Assembly (NCBI GenBank): GCA_021014325.1
Contig: CM037462.1
Span: 6,542,318 to 6,606,317 of the forward strand
Direction of reading: 5' to 3'
DNA from: Plazaster borealis
Taxonomy: Eukaryota > Echinodermata > Asteroidea > Forcipulatida > Labidiasteridae
DNA: 64,000 bases
A model generated the notes under the pieces. That model saw nothing but the letters and a program-made list of their open reading frames with translations. It was not told the DNA's origin and did not search any database. The translations under genes and the position numbers were made by a program. Below, piece after piece: positions 32,001 through 43,421 of the stretch (the first letter of the stretch is position 1; each line of letters starts with the position of its first letter).

Positions 32001-35000
32001 TACGGGTGTGTTTACGGCGTCTTTTTTTGGAGTGAAAAATGCGACTGCCTTGATCAAGGCTAGTTCCACCGAAGCCGCAGCAGCAATGGAAGATGATGGC
32101 TTCCGGGATATCGAACAGCTGCTTAAAAAATGAAGATAATAAGCTTTTGAAAATAAAAATAACTGCTTTAAAATAAAAATACCTGTTTTTGAAAATAAAA
32201 ATAACTTCTTTTGAAAATAAAAAAGACTGCTCTCCAAAATATACTCCGGGTAGACCGGTAAAATAGACCGCGGGTTCTATGTTGACCTTTACTGAGTTTA
32301 CGAAACGAGGCCATGTCAAACTTTCACCCCAACCAGGCACGGTCACCCTGTTACTTGGGGCTCACTGGTAATCGACCACCTGAGCTGCTCTTGAAAACAA
32401 AAATAATTGGTTTGGTGTTACATATTGTGGTTTGGACAGTGGCATGGTTGTGAGGATCAAGATAAGCCAGGGTTTGTTCAAGTGGCGTAACTAAGGGGAG
32501 GGGGGAACGGGGGGGGTGCCCCATTTGAAATCTGGACTTTTGTGATTGGAAATTTCCAGAGTAAAATGGTACATTTTATACGCTTTGATGAGATAATTTC
32601 GATGTTTTAAAAACAGCTATTGTTCCATTTACATGCAGAAAATATACATTTTTTACACTCACGCCAGATTATCTTATAAAAAAATAGTAAGTAACATAAT
32701 AACAAAGAGTTGTTCGGGCGGAAGGCCCGAACACCTAAAAAAGGCGATGAAAAAGGGGCTTGTTCAGGCCCGTAACCAGGATTTTTTTTGTAATTTGTTT
32801 TGGGAGGCGAATATGAAAGAAAATGTTCATCCGCACGTTAGCGCCGCCCGTCACGTAGCGACGCAGGGGGGGGGGGAGGATGTGCCCCCCAGTCAGAAGT
32901 TCGAAATTTTGTAAACAAAAGAACACCCGATTTAAGCCATTTGGTGCACCATTTTTGGGGGGTTATTATATCTGAAAACAACTCAATTACAGCTTTGTAT
33001 CAATATTATTTCTGCGTATTTAATGCTCAGACGGCGTATGCCACCCATTGCTTCCCCTATTTACATCTTTGTATATTATTTTATGTTATAAATGTCATAA
33101 TTTAACGATAATAAGTCACAGTTACGATGCAGACTTTTTTAATTAATTATTTTTTTGCGGACTTTTTTATTCTATTTGTTTTAGTAGTTTATTTATTAAA
33201 AAAAAAAAATTTTTAGGGGGTGGGGCCGTCCGACCAGCACCCCCCTCCCGATTACGGGCATGGGCTTGTTTTAAAGAAAAAGGCAAACGGAAACTTGGCC
33301 AGAAGTGCCCCCTAGAAAAAATGGTGCACCCCCTTGTGCCCCCTGAAATTTTACCCTAGTTACGCCGATGGTTTGTTCCGACAAACATTAATGATCTATT
33401 TCTTGCACCTTGCTTTTTTTAAAGCACCTCCAATAAAAATAGAAATACAAGTGCTGTATTTCCTTTGTATTAATGTTGTTGTTGTTTTTCATGTTGTTGG
33501 GTAATTATTAAACAAATTAAACTGATAATATCCCACAAAAAGGGACATAATTAAGTGCCAAATTGATTGCACGACAAAGCATCTAGGATCCAAAGCTTAG
33601 AACCCTGAAGCGGGTTCTGAACTCCACTCCGTATTAGCGGCTCTGATCTCTGCGCTTGCCAACTGTATTTGGAAAAACCCAGCACCCCGACAAAAATGTG
33701 TCCTGCGAGCATGTCTTTAGGACTGAATTTACAAGACATACAGTTGAAACATGTCAGGACTCTAGCCATTTTCTTCCTACCTAAATCCCTCTCACCCCTT
33801 CCCATTGTTAACTATTAATTTGCACTTTCTACTTGGACAAAGTTACGGTACAGGCCAACAGGGGCTACTCGTTCCAAGGGCTGTTCGTCCAGGCCCGTCG
33901 CCAGGCAACAGGACGAGATATCACAGAGGCTTTGGGAGAATTTACATCAGTTTCCAGCGGTACTAAGTTTATCACATGCGTTACAGTTGCAGTAAGTACA
34001 ATAACATCCACATTATGGCCTAGCTGGTACGCAACGACACGTCTGGGCCCAATTTCATAGAGCTGCTTAAGCACAAAAAGTAGCTAAGCACAACAAAATT
34101 ATGCTTACTAGAATAAGGTTACCAACCAAAAAAGCATGTCTCATGTACAATTTGTGACTGGTATCCTGCTTATTTCTGCTAAGCAAACAATTGTTAAGCA
34201 ATATTTTCTGCTTAACCAGCTCTATGAAATTGGGCCCAGGCAATACTTTATTAATTATATGGGTTTCGGCCCATAGCCGAAACGCCTTTTGTTTTCGTCG
34301 AGATTGTTTTAAATTGTATTATTATACTTCTTAACGTCATGTTGTTTATGGTCTAACCCTAACGAGCCTGAACATCTGGCGTCACACTTCGAGGCTCGAG
34401 CCGTGGGCGCCTGGCCGGATCCTGCCAGATGTACCCTGTACCCGTACATGTGTACAGTGTACACAATTATTACATAGTGAATAAATCAACATTACATGCA
34501 TGTAAATGCAGGCATGCAGCATGCAGACAGACCTTTAGACGATCGAAAGTGCAAGCGCTGAGTCACATTTGACATTTTATTCCAAATATGACCCCACTTT
34601 GACCTTTTCTTCCGGTCCAAACAGGAGGTTAAACATTTTGAAATATAATTATCTGAACCACATGTCATAAAGTCATAATCTTTGTGCCGTCTCGTACCTT
34701 ATAGCACATTTGACATTTTATTAAAACATGACCCCACTTTGACCTTTACTTCCGGTTCAAACAGGAAATTCTATAAAATAAAAATCATCTCTCCTAAACC
34801 ACATTTCATTAAGTCATAAACTTTGTGACTTCTCGTACCTTACCACAAATTTGACATGTTAGTCAGAATCATGACCCCTTATTTAGGGTTCTTACGACCA
34901 AACTAAACATATTTGGATATAATTTTAGTTTAAAGTTATGATTTTTGTTCCACCAACCGAAACCCCCGTGTGTTCGTTTTTATAAACACTTAATTTCTAG

Positions 35001-38000
35001 TTTGTTTTTGTTGTTTGTGGAAAGTTCTCAACCGAAACATAATGGACTACGCTTTATATTTTGTCATCAAGTACCTTTTCATGAACCTACTTTTAGTTCT
35101 ATTAGGCCTATGTTTGTAAAGGGTTTAGTAGTGTTTCCGAATAATGAAGAGAACTTTGTCAGATATTAGTTTTCAATCCGCAGAGTGCTTGGGGACACAA
35201 CAGCAATACGCCGAAGACCGCCGTAACAGCTTCGTGGACACCACCTTCTTCGAACCAGGGACCTATCATTTTCAAGTAATACCACTAGTTCGTATAAACG
35301 CTTTTGTAACACATCATTCATTTAAATTTTTCAAATTGTCCTGCATATTGTCAACAAGTATGTTTTCCTTTCAAATAATATTTTGGCATAATGATTTATT
35401 ATTGTTTTTGAAAAGTGAAGCAGAAATCACAGAATACAATAACCTTTCATACATCATAATTTAAATATTAAAACAAATGGAACAGAATGCCCATTCCTCG
35501 AAACGAAGCAACTAATCTTGGTTGCGTTTATAAGATTCTTTGTTTCAAGAGGTGTTGGCAACACTTTTCTATGATATTTCGTTCAGTATATCATCGTCTT
35601 ACCTGACTGTCTAAGTCTCGCACTCTTGAGCATTCTGGAGAACATTCGGGTTCAAAGTGTGAAATAATCACATATTTTATACGCACTCTAACTATCTCAG
35701 ACGTTGGAAAGGTATTATTACACAAAGTTAAGACACATCTGTGATTTACCGATAACTTCGAATTCGTATCTAAGGCAATTTACTGACTGACATTAATGTT
35801 CCCCTATAAAGAAAACGTCTTGGACCGAAAGACCAGCGAGCTTACCTCGCTATCATAATCGGAAAATTTTGGAGTGCTTATCGGTGTAGGACAAAAGTAA
35901 ATCGTAGATGTAGTGTGATGTGATGAATTCTGGATATGGAAGTGCCATTGTTGGGTACTGTGGGTGTTTCAATTATTTTACTGAGGCTCAAATATACCGA
36001 TTTACAAAAGCATATTATTGGCTGGGGGGGGGGTAACACAAGCCCCAGCTCGGTCGCTAAAGACCTTTTCTTATTGTGAGAACCAATCAGTATTTCATTC
36101 ATTAATTGGTTGTTATTCAGCAAGTTCTGGAACCAACTCCAAACCATGATGTGAAAAGGTCAATGCTTTAAATGTCTTATAAATCTCTGGGTAATCCTAC
36201 AAGTACATTTCAGGTGATGAATTATAATATTTGTTGTAAAATAAACTTGTATAACTTGTTGTTTTACACATTTGAAAGGGCCACAGTTGTTAAAGGGCCA
36301 GCAAGTGAGTTTTGGACAAATGTGGAATCTCCAATCATGCTTTTTTCTAATGGAAAGGACGAAGAACCAACCACACTTTCAGGTATGCAATCTTCTTAAA
36401 TGGGAACTTACATCGACTGTTTATTGACTGTGGAATTTCACGACACTAGTGTTCAAGCCAATCCAGAGGCCGGTTGATCTTAACTGTGCATCAATCTTAA
36501 TCGCTAAGCAAAGTGTGATGTCACAATACAAATCACTATGGTAATATTGACAGCTCATCTTAAGATGGATCTTTGTGAAATCGAGCCCAGAGTCACTTGG
36601 TCTTAATTGGGTTCCAGCCAGTCAAACTTTTCTAAGGAGTCGGTATTCATTTAAATTCCATTTGATTATGTTCTGTTTCAATAGGCACTACGCCTGGTCG
36701 TGAATGTGACGTCAAATCAAGTGGTACGTATAATTTTTAAAATTCGTTGCCTGTGGTGTCTCGATTAAAGTGGTAGATTAGATTTCTGATTATTTAGTTT
36801 CATATCACAACAGAAATATCAGAGTTAAGGCACTGTTACGGGCTGATTTTTGAGAGTTTTAATCCAGGAAGGTGAGTGACGTGACGAGATGGATCGATAT
36901 ACGGTGCGTTGCTCATGGTAATTATAGGCTGCACACGGAAGATCTGACTCCCAAAATGGCACAACCAACATTATCAATGGTGATGACATCAGGGGCCCAT
37001 CTCATAAGCAGACGTTTTGTGCTGACTGGGCGGTCCTCTGCACATTTTGTATTTCATAATCAATGCTTACAATAAGCAAAGCAACACACCCGTAGTACTT
37101 GATGTCAGTTCTTGTTAGCGTGTGTGTGACGCATCAAGAAAAATCCATTGTGAACGCGCATAAGCGCTTTCAAATAATCTTGATCGTTTATGAAAATACA
37201 CATGCATTTCGCACACCTGGTCTGCTAAATTATTCTATGCACATACATTTTTGCTTACCGGTAAACAGCTTTATGAAAATGTGCCCATAAGACTCAGTGC
37301 TAGGACTCAAATACCCTGGCGCCACCCCTGAGTGGCAGCCAGGGGATCACAAAGGGGATGCGACTTTTGTTTTCTTTGTTCACCCCATATTATTTAAAAT
37401 TAACCCAGTCAGTTTACCTTGTGGTTTATAACTTGATATTTGAAATTAAAAAAAAGTCGCATCTCCTTAAGGTGATCCCTGACTGCCGCTTCCCAGGTTG
37501 TATCAGATCTATGGCCAGCGCGTGCAACTGAGTTAAAGTTCAGGCCTGCTGATCATGACGAAAGTTCCCCAAGATACTTGTTGGCGCATTCTCGACCTTC
37601 TCTGTTATTTTTGAGCAGTATTAGCTTCAACTGCTTTGTGGTTTTCCTCTTTACTTTTGCTCTCTTTCTTGACAAAAAACAGTTGGCGAAAATTGGAGAC
37701 CTGTAATACGCATCTTTAAACCTAGGGACGTGGGTTCCGATGCCGGCATTTTTTTCGGATTAAAATACTCTTTTGTGCATCCTTTGCCTTTCTGGATTAT
37801 CTTTTGAGACAAACTTTTAATTGTATGTTAATGTTTTTTGCAAGAGTTACAATAATCCAGCAGCCCAGAAAAAAACTAGCTATTGATGGAATGAATTTAT
37901 ACATATTTTGTTTTCATCAAGCAGCTCTGTTCCCGCAGTGCTTGAGCTTGAGTAGGACCACTTTTGTGCTGTTTGCCTTTACTGCACTCCTCGTTGCCTC

Positions 38001-38022
38001 TTGGACTACTCGTCACCAATAG
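29081..38022 (+). CDS. Secreted/membrane-anchored Reeler-domain protein, six exons
   Basis: Exons 29081-29297, 33843-33991, 35163-35275, 36279-36382, 36685-36723 and 37925-38022 total 720 nt (239 aa plus stop). All introns are GT-AG and every phase joins (1,0,2,1,1). The N-terminus is a signal peptide (MLVVLCVSSLLALAM). The Reeler domain follows: YPSGPPVAVAGVC, SSGQAPYTIRIS, VTVQANRGYSFQGLFVQAR, GTKFITC, NPQSAWGHNSNTPKTAVTAS, WTPPSSNQGPIIFKATVVKG, EFWTNVESPI. The C-terminus has a hydrophobic stretch (FVLFAFTALLVASW) ending in a short TTRHQ tail, suggesting a GPI signal or single membrane anchor. Reeler domains occur in reelin, FRRS1-type reductases and insect-style defence proteins; no DOMON or cytochrome b561 part is present, so it resembles the short defence-protein type. 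Exons 5 and 6 are the least certain because they lie outside the conserved domain. Confidence 0.82.
29508..29626. mobile_element. Small foldback MITE in Reeler-gene intron 1
   Basis: GGTTCCAAGTCTGTGATCGT and its near inverse (ends at 29626) bound about 120 bp, with GAGGGCGC-type sequence inside. Confidence 0.65.
30325..32245. mobile_element. Foldback element interrupted by the 9-bp-TSD transposon copy 2
   Basis: The left arm (~30325-30490) contains iterated AAGCAGTTATTTTTATTTT-like units and TTAAGCAGCTGTTCGAT; the right arm (~32075-32245) is its inverse. The arms pair over roughly 165 bp with differences. The element at 30501-32062 lies between them. Confidence 0.75.
30501..32062. mobile_element. 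9-bp-TSD transposon, copy 2
   Basis: Same termini (TAGCCTTGATCAAGGC, inverted) and body as 10259-11719, but 101 bp longer, mostly from a block near 30739-30795. Flanks GTTCCTCCG (30492-30500) and GTTCCACCG (32063-32071) are a 9-bp duplication with one difference. It lies in intron 1 of the Reeler gene, within a foldback element. An ORF-like block at 31351-31552 is preserved from copy 1. Confidence 0.9.
32479..33369. mobile_element. Outer hAT-like element
   Basis: Left end CAAGTGGCGTAACTAAGG, right end inverted ATCGGCGTAACTAGGG; the direct repeat GGTTTGTT is at 32471-32478 and 33370-33377. GTGGCGTAACTAGGG-type TIRs with 8-bp duplications are typical of hAT elements. About 0.89 kb including the nested element; no transposase. 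Confidence 0.85.
32765..33262. mobile_element. Inner hAT-like element nested in the outer one
   Basis: Termini CAGGCCCGTAACCAGG and, inverted, CATGCCCGTAATCGGG; perfect 8-bp direct repeats GGCTTGTT at 32757-32764 and 33263-33270. 498 bp, rich in G/C runs, non-coding. Confidence 0.9.
34043..34239. mobile_element. Foldback MITE (GGGCCCAATTTCATAGAGCT)
   Basis: CTGGGCCCAATTTCATAGAG and its inverse at 34220-34239 form the TIRs; inner CTTAAGCA/TGCTTAA motifs also pair. About 197 bp, in Reeler-gene intron 2. A decayed relative may lie at 36990-37290. Confidence 0.85.
34360..34560. repeat. Fragment of the GCCTGAACATCTGGCGTCAC repeat
   Basis: GCCTGAACATCTGGCGTCAC, then CGAGGCTCG, GGATCCTGCCAG and GATCGAAAGT occur in the same order as at 47072-48040, without the MITE that interrupts the latter. 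Confidence 0.65.
35276..36278. other. Reeler-gene intron 3, no gene seen
   Basis: No mobile-element termini were recognised. A G-run occurs near 36025. Confidence 0.35.
37315..37497. mobile_element. Foldback MITE in the last Reeler-gene intron
   Basis: GGCAGCCAGGGGATCAC...GGGGATGCGACTTTT pairs with AAAAGTCGCATCTCC...GGTGATCCCTGACTGCC, arms about 45-50 bp with mismatches. Confidence 0.75.
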
Positions 38023-39661
38023 CGCCCTCAGTGCGCCTAGAAAGTAGAACTATACGTGTTTTAGACCTAGTCCTTATATTATCTTGTAATACTGTAAAAC
38101 GAGTAGACCTAACACCTACTTTAAAAACTTCAATAGGTTGATGACACATTATCTCTATAACATCGAACTGACTATTGGAGCAGGCCCAACTTAACACAGA
38201 ATAACATGAGAATGAGCATTTTAAACTGAAAAATAGTGTGTGTATTGGTGCAATTGCAAGTTTAAATCGTGAAACTTTTCTTCTTCGTTTTACAAAAAAT
38301 GAATACGCACATAAAGCAACTCTTCATATTATTTTGTAATTGACCATATTTTTGACCGCATGAGGGCGCTTTCATCAGGAATTGTCTTGCATCACAATTA
38401 CAGTTTCATCTTATTTTAATTGCCTGTATGTAGTTTTCCTGCATCAATGACGAAATACATAAACATAATAACAACATTGACAAAACTCCCCAGTTTGTTT
38501 TACTTGTTTTGCACCACAGGAATTCGGTTCACATACGCCCTCAAGCGGTCAAAAATACGGCGAATTTGTTTATTTTATTGAGGAGATCTTCATATACTTT
38601 GTGATCATGAGATCTGGCAAGGGCGATAGTGGTTGCCGTATTGTCACGATTGCTTTTCTGTTTGGGTTGCTTTCAGTTTTCAAAGATCAGCATGCAACAT
38701 GATGCACATCAGTGGTTAGTCATAGTGAAAGTACACATTTTTTATTATTTTTAATTGGAAGCACACGGGGTTTTTTTTGGAACTTATTCATATCCTCTGG
38801 TTGTCAATACACACCATACAACCAACATGTGAACATTTCGTCAATTCAGTGGTCACGTGTTAGTTAAAAAGTTTTTAAAAACCCCAAAACCATAACGGTT
38901 TGTATTTTGTCACAGATTTCATGCATGTTTATGTTGCATGGGCTTAGTTCGATCTCTGTAATCGAAAGAAGCAACAGTGATTTGTGTGATTTTCAAATAT
39001 TATTCACTCGACCCTGACAATATTTCAAACCGAAACATTTCTTTATGGGGAATTGGTGTATGTACAAACTTTATCATCAATGAGCTTTCAGATTCAATGA
39101 AATCATTTTCAGCCAATCCTGTAGGCTACTGGTCTTGAAATCATAAAACATGATATATAGGCATCCAACTAATACAATTATCGGGAAGACGACATCTGCC
39201 TTAGATTTCGTCATCCTGAGATAAATCATCTCAGGATGTCATCATTTTACGTTTATGATGTCATCATCTTGCAGTAAATGATCTCAAGATCTCAACATGT
39301 CGGATGGCACTTCAGAGCTCCGTAAAATGGTATTGTTTGAATAATACAATAGGTATAAATGTGTCCCCTTTTGGTAATTTCTCATTAGGTTCCCTTTTAC
39401 TCTTATATTATAAATTAATTCAATACAATCAATTCAATACAATACATTCAATAAATTAAATTAATACAATCCTTTATGATTGTAATTTTAATTAAAGGTA
39501 ACGTTCCTATATTTATATTAAGTACTTATCAATAAAGGTTGTCAACATGTTATCTTTAAAGTTGATTAACATCATTATAAGATGAACAGAACATGGTTGT
39601 TGTGCTTTCTGTTCCCATCCCTTAGTTTATAATTATACAAATATTGACTGCTTCGAGTGCT
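38023..39661. other. Region downstream of the Reeler gene
   Basis: No exon was seen. A short hairpin CATCCTGAGAT-AAATC-ATCTCAGGATG lies near 39210-39238. AT-rich (CAATA)-type simple sequence occurs at 39415-39470. Confidence 0.4.
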
Positions 39662-39757
39662 ATAGTTAAAACTACGACTCTCGAGGTAATCCTCGGCGAG
39701 TAATATAGTAAATAGACATGCTCCCTGCGAACACCGAGTGAGTCGTATAGTTTTAAC
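39662..39757. mobile_element. Hairpin element (GTTAAAACTA/TACGACTC family)
   Basis: AGTTAAAACTACGACTC pairs with GAGTCGTATAGTTTTAAC. It is the opposite-orientation relative of 28598-28691, sharing the adjacent CACAGCACGAGTAAA. Confidence 0.7.
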
Positions 39758-39923
39758 CACAGCACGAGTAAAAGCGGCGAAGTAGTCTTGATTGGCGACG
39801 TTCATTTTGTTTAAAGTATAAAGAAGCTGTTGTTGCTATGGGTGTAGTAAATTGGTTGCTGTGGGATATTACATTGTTTGCATCATTGTGTAACGCGTCG
39901 TGTTCGCGCGGCTTTCTAGTAAA

Positions 39924-40098
39924 ATAGACCTTATGCACATGACGTCATTTCAGTAGGGCGCCCTCGCTTAGAGGTCAAAAGGCGCTTGTTCATTGGCCAA
40001 TCTTGTGCGCCGCGCGTACAAATCTGTGCGTTTCCATTGTTTCGTCATCGTTTTACCTCTAAGATGGCGGCTGGGTGACGTCAATGCATAAGGTCTAT
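39924..40098. mobile_element. ATAGACCTTATGCA MITE, copy 1
   Basis: ATAGACCTTATGCACATGAC and the inverse of ATAGACCTTATGCATTGACG are the TIRs; the interior has GCGCCGCGCGTACAAATCTG and CCTCTAAGATGGCGGC. Copy 2 at 46794-46967 is in the opposite orientation. Confidence 0.85.
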
Positions 40099-40244
40099 TG
40101 AGACATACATGTGACGCGCTCTAAACCAATCAAAAGGTAAAATAATGTAGATGTGTAGGTGTGTTATCAAACTTGTTAAGGTTTTACCAATTAATTGTAT
40201 GCAGCGATATAACGTCTAACGTAGCCATTAGTCAAGGCGCACGA

Positions 40245-40455
40245 GACTAGTGCGAGCGGCGAAGTAGTCTTGATTGGCGACGTTCATTTTGTTTAAAGTA
40301 GTGCGATATCAACGCGAATTACTGGAGAAGAGATATCTGTATCACACGAACATCTGGCTGGATCAACGTTCATTTTGTTTGAAGTAGTGCGATATCGCAA
40401 CGCGAATTACTGGAGAAGAGATATCTGTATCACACGAACATCTGGATCAAAACGA
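40245..40455. repeat. Imperfect tandem duplication, ~90 bp
   Basis: ACGTTCATTTTGTTTAAAGT through GAGAAGAGATATCTGTATCA and CACGAACATCTGG occurs twice in tandem. Part of the unit also occurs at 39775-39815. Confidence 0.85.
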
Positions 40456-41309
40456 TCCAGATTTATAGACTTGCCCAGTCCTTCTCAGTCAGCCTTCCAA
40501 ACAGTCAATGTAGCGCCCTCTACCGGTGGCTACTACAACAAAAAACAGCGTCGCCAATCAAGACTAGCGGTAGACTTGGTTCAAGTCGGGTCTCGTGCTA
40601 ATCGAGTCAGTAATCAGCTGTGAGTGTTGTAACGCGCGCCCTCTAGTGTCATTTATTTGCCAATCCAGTGAATTTTGGATCGCGACACCCGACTTGGTGA
40701 ATCCGCCAGAAGTTTGTACACGGCCAATGGAGCTCATCTACCGATTTGGGTAGCAGCCAATGAGATTGCAGCATTCAGAATACATTACTGTTATGTACAC
40801 TTTGACCTGAAAAATTGATGAATATTCAAGACTTCCTTGGAAACTCTGCCATACAACTTTGTTTTGAAAAATGGCGACTATTGGTGGTGAAGGTACGATG
40901 TGCATTTAATGGTTGTTTAGAGTGGTCATGATGGTGGATGCTATGGTTCTCAAACGTTAGGGGCTCATCGTGTACCATGATCAAGGTCTTTAGATTCTGT
41001 CTTTCCGCCAGTATATCAATATTTAAGTGGGGTATTGTTCAGTTGTTAAAATGACTACCGTTTGGGCTCAACGGATCGGTTTTGCATTGATGCCGTGTGA
41101 ATCTCGTGGCCCCTGCGGAGCTACAGCTCTGCGGAGCTCCAGCCCCCATGAACTGGCAGCGGGACCGCAAGGGTCGGGAGTCCGAGGGGATTGGAGAAGC
41201 ATGCAGACCGGGGCAACGCCGTAGTTAATACGTACTATCCATGATCACACCCTCACATGTCTTAAAAATATCAAAATATAAACGGAAATTCTTCAAAACT
41301 TGGGAATGT

Positions 41310-43421
41310 TGTTATGAGACCCTAATACATGTACATGTAATTACGTGTATACAACGCATGCTGTCAATCATTTTCTGTGTGTAAGTCCGTTGACCCTAGT
41401 GGGCGGCGCTAATCCGTTATGAAGGATCTAGAATGATCTAGGCTCTGGAAGTTTGAAGTTTTAGAACTTTCCAGAAAATAACACAAATCCTTTATATACA
41501 GGCTGGGGATCAATCTTCGAGGGGACACAAATACTCAAGACTGGTGGAAGCTACGACTTCTGTGATTGTGATCAAGGGCGTCGATCGCTACTGAAAAGTG
41601 GGGAGGACGGGCAAGCAAGTCTTTAAAAAAACTTCCGGAGGCATCGTGTACCGAAACTTGTCGTCTATTGTCTGTATTATAGAAACGGAAATAGGCCTAA
41701 AATACCATTCTGGACAAGGGGGAGGCGGAAGGGGTATTGCGCAAGAAATTGAAATCGCGGTTTGGGTACACTCCATTTTAAAAAGAGGTGAAGACCATTA
41801 AAAAAGAAAAAAGAAAACCATGTATACCGTTAACATTTTCTCTTTAACAGCACTGAAAACATAACAGTATATATTGTAAGAGCATTTTCAATTGTTAAGG
41901 TGGTTGTTTTTATGCAAAATGCGTAAGAATATTACCGACAATTTTCCGTTGGTTTATTGCAGCAGCTAACGTGTATGAATGGGTCCAGATGGGAATTTCA
42001 TTCCAAAAGGTCTCCCCTAAAATGGCTACAAATGTCGACAAAATGTGAAAATTCGTATCATTCATCCTCTGATTTTTTTCGCTGAACGTAATATTTAAGG
42101 ATAGATCTTTCATTTCTGAAAGTTTAAACAAAATCCCTCCGTACATCTTCTAGATATTTCACGATTTTTAGAATGTTTTTTTGAGAAAATGGTTTCTGCT
42201 ATACTTGGTTTGCGGGCAAACGATGGTCCGTTACGGACGTCAACGGACGGGAACATTTGCCGCAGGTAATATTAATTATGAGGCAAAGTACACATCTTAA
42301 ACAGATATGTAATACATGTCGTTTACGTTAAATGTATGTTGTCTATTAAATTATTAAATTACTGAAGCAGTTGGTAACGCAAAAAAAAACCCATTTACGA
42401 ATGTTCTCTATAGTGTAAAGATTTGGTGAATTTACAAGATTTGAAGATAACATAAATACCCTCTGATAAAATGGACTCGCCCAAGCTTTTCAACGGCACG
42501 CGTGTAATTCAAATCTTGTACGATAGGCTACATGTACACACTCCCTGTGTTACCCCTTCCGCCCCCCCCCCCCCTGATTCTGGACGTGGTCCATCAGTCT
42601 ATAAAAAAAATATTTGAAAGACATTTCACCGTTTGTCCGCTATTATTTTATTTGAAGAAATCAAGAAAATGATGTATATTTTTACATTTTATTCCATATT
42701 TCTCATGAAACAGTCAATCAAAAAGTGTGGGGGGGGGGACATTTGATATGCTGTCCCCCCCCAGTCTAAAAAGTGGGGGGGGGGGACTTGTCCCCCCGTC
42801 CCCCACCCATCGACGCCCTTGATTGTGATTCAACTCGTTGGAGGAGCTTTTGGTAGAGTTCGCTTTTGACCGAGTGCAGTTAAAGAGCTTAATTTAAATC
42901 CGGAAAGGACAGTTTCGAACTTAATCTACAGTTCGGTATTTTGGGGTCTTCTTCCCCATATTTTGTGGCGGGTGTCAGATTGTGTACCCGTTGTTGCTTC
43001 GTCTTCTTCTGGACATTTTTCGGAGTGAGTTCGCCCCGTGATAGCTCATAGTCACATCGGCAAAGAACTGTTTTACCGCCCCTGGAGTTGATCGTTTTAG
43101 AGCCAGTGTATGTGATCCTCGCTGTATCTTCTGTTGCCGTGATCCTCGCCTGTATTTCATCCCGGTTGACGTATTAGCCTGTGAGATTACTTATTTTGTA
43201 TACGATCTATTTTAATGTACACTTGTTTTACTCAATCATTGTACGTTTGTTAAACCCAATCGGTATTTGAAGTGGCTGACAGTTTCATCATTAAATCACT
43301 TTGATTCTGTGTTCTTTACATCAGTGTCACCTTGTTTGATTTCTTTGTTGCATCTGAGAAAATTCAGGCTTTTTGAGGGATTTATATTCACGGATAGTTT
43401 GGAGATTTTTGGATCGTAACA
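41310..43421. mobile_element. Solo LTR (copy A) interrupted by a hAT element
   Basis: Begins TGTTATGAGACCCTAATACA, ends GGATCGTAACA (TG...CA). Contains CCTTTATATACAGGCTGGGG, a TATA-like promoter. After removal of the hAT insertion and one 8-bp duplication it is about 855 bp and aligns with 57015-57834. No clear flanking duplication, and no internal retrotransposon region. Confidence 0.78.
41573..42821. mobile_element. hAT-like element inside solo LTR copy A
   Basis: TIRs CAAGGGCGTCGAT (left) and its perfect inverse (right); perfect 8-bp direct repeats ATTGTGAT at 41565-41572 and 42822-42829. The empty site, one ATTGTGAT, is at 57235-57242 in copy B. 1249 bp, with G and C homopolymer runs near the right end; no transposase. 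Confidence 0.93.

Noticed and set aside
40871..40892. Possible start exon MATIGGE with a GTACGA donor
   Set aside because: Only seven codons, inside a transposon (40571-44034), with no downstream exon.
42975..43160. 61-codon minus-strand ORF repeated at 57388-57573
   Set aside because: The two copies are the same segment of the solo LTR; conservation reflects element identity, not coding constraint.
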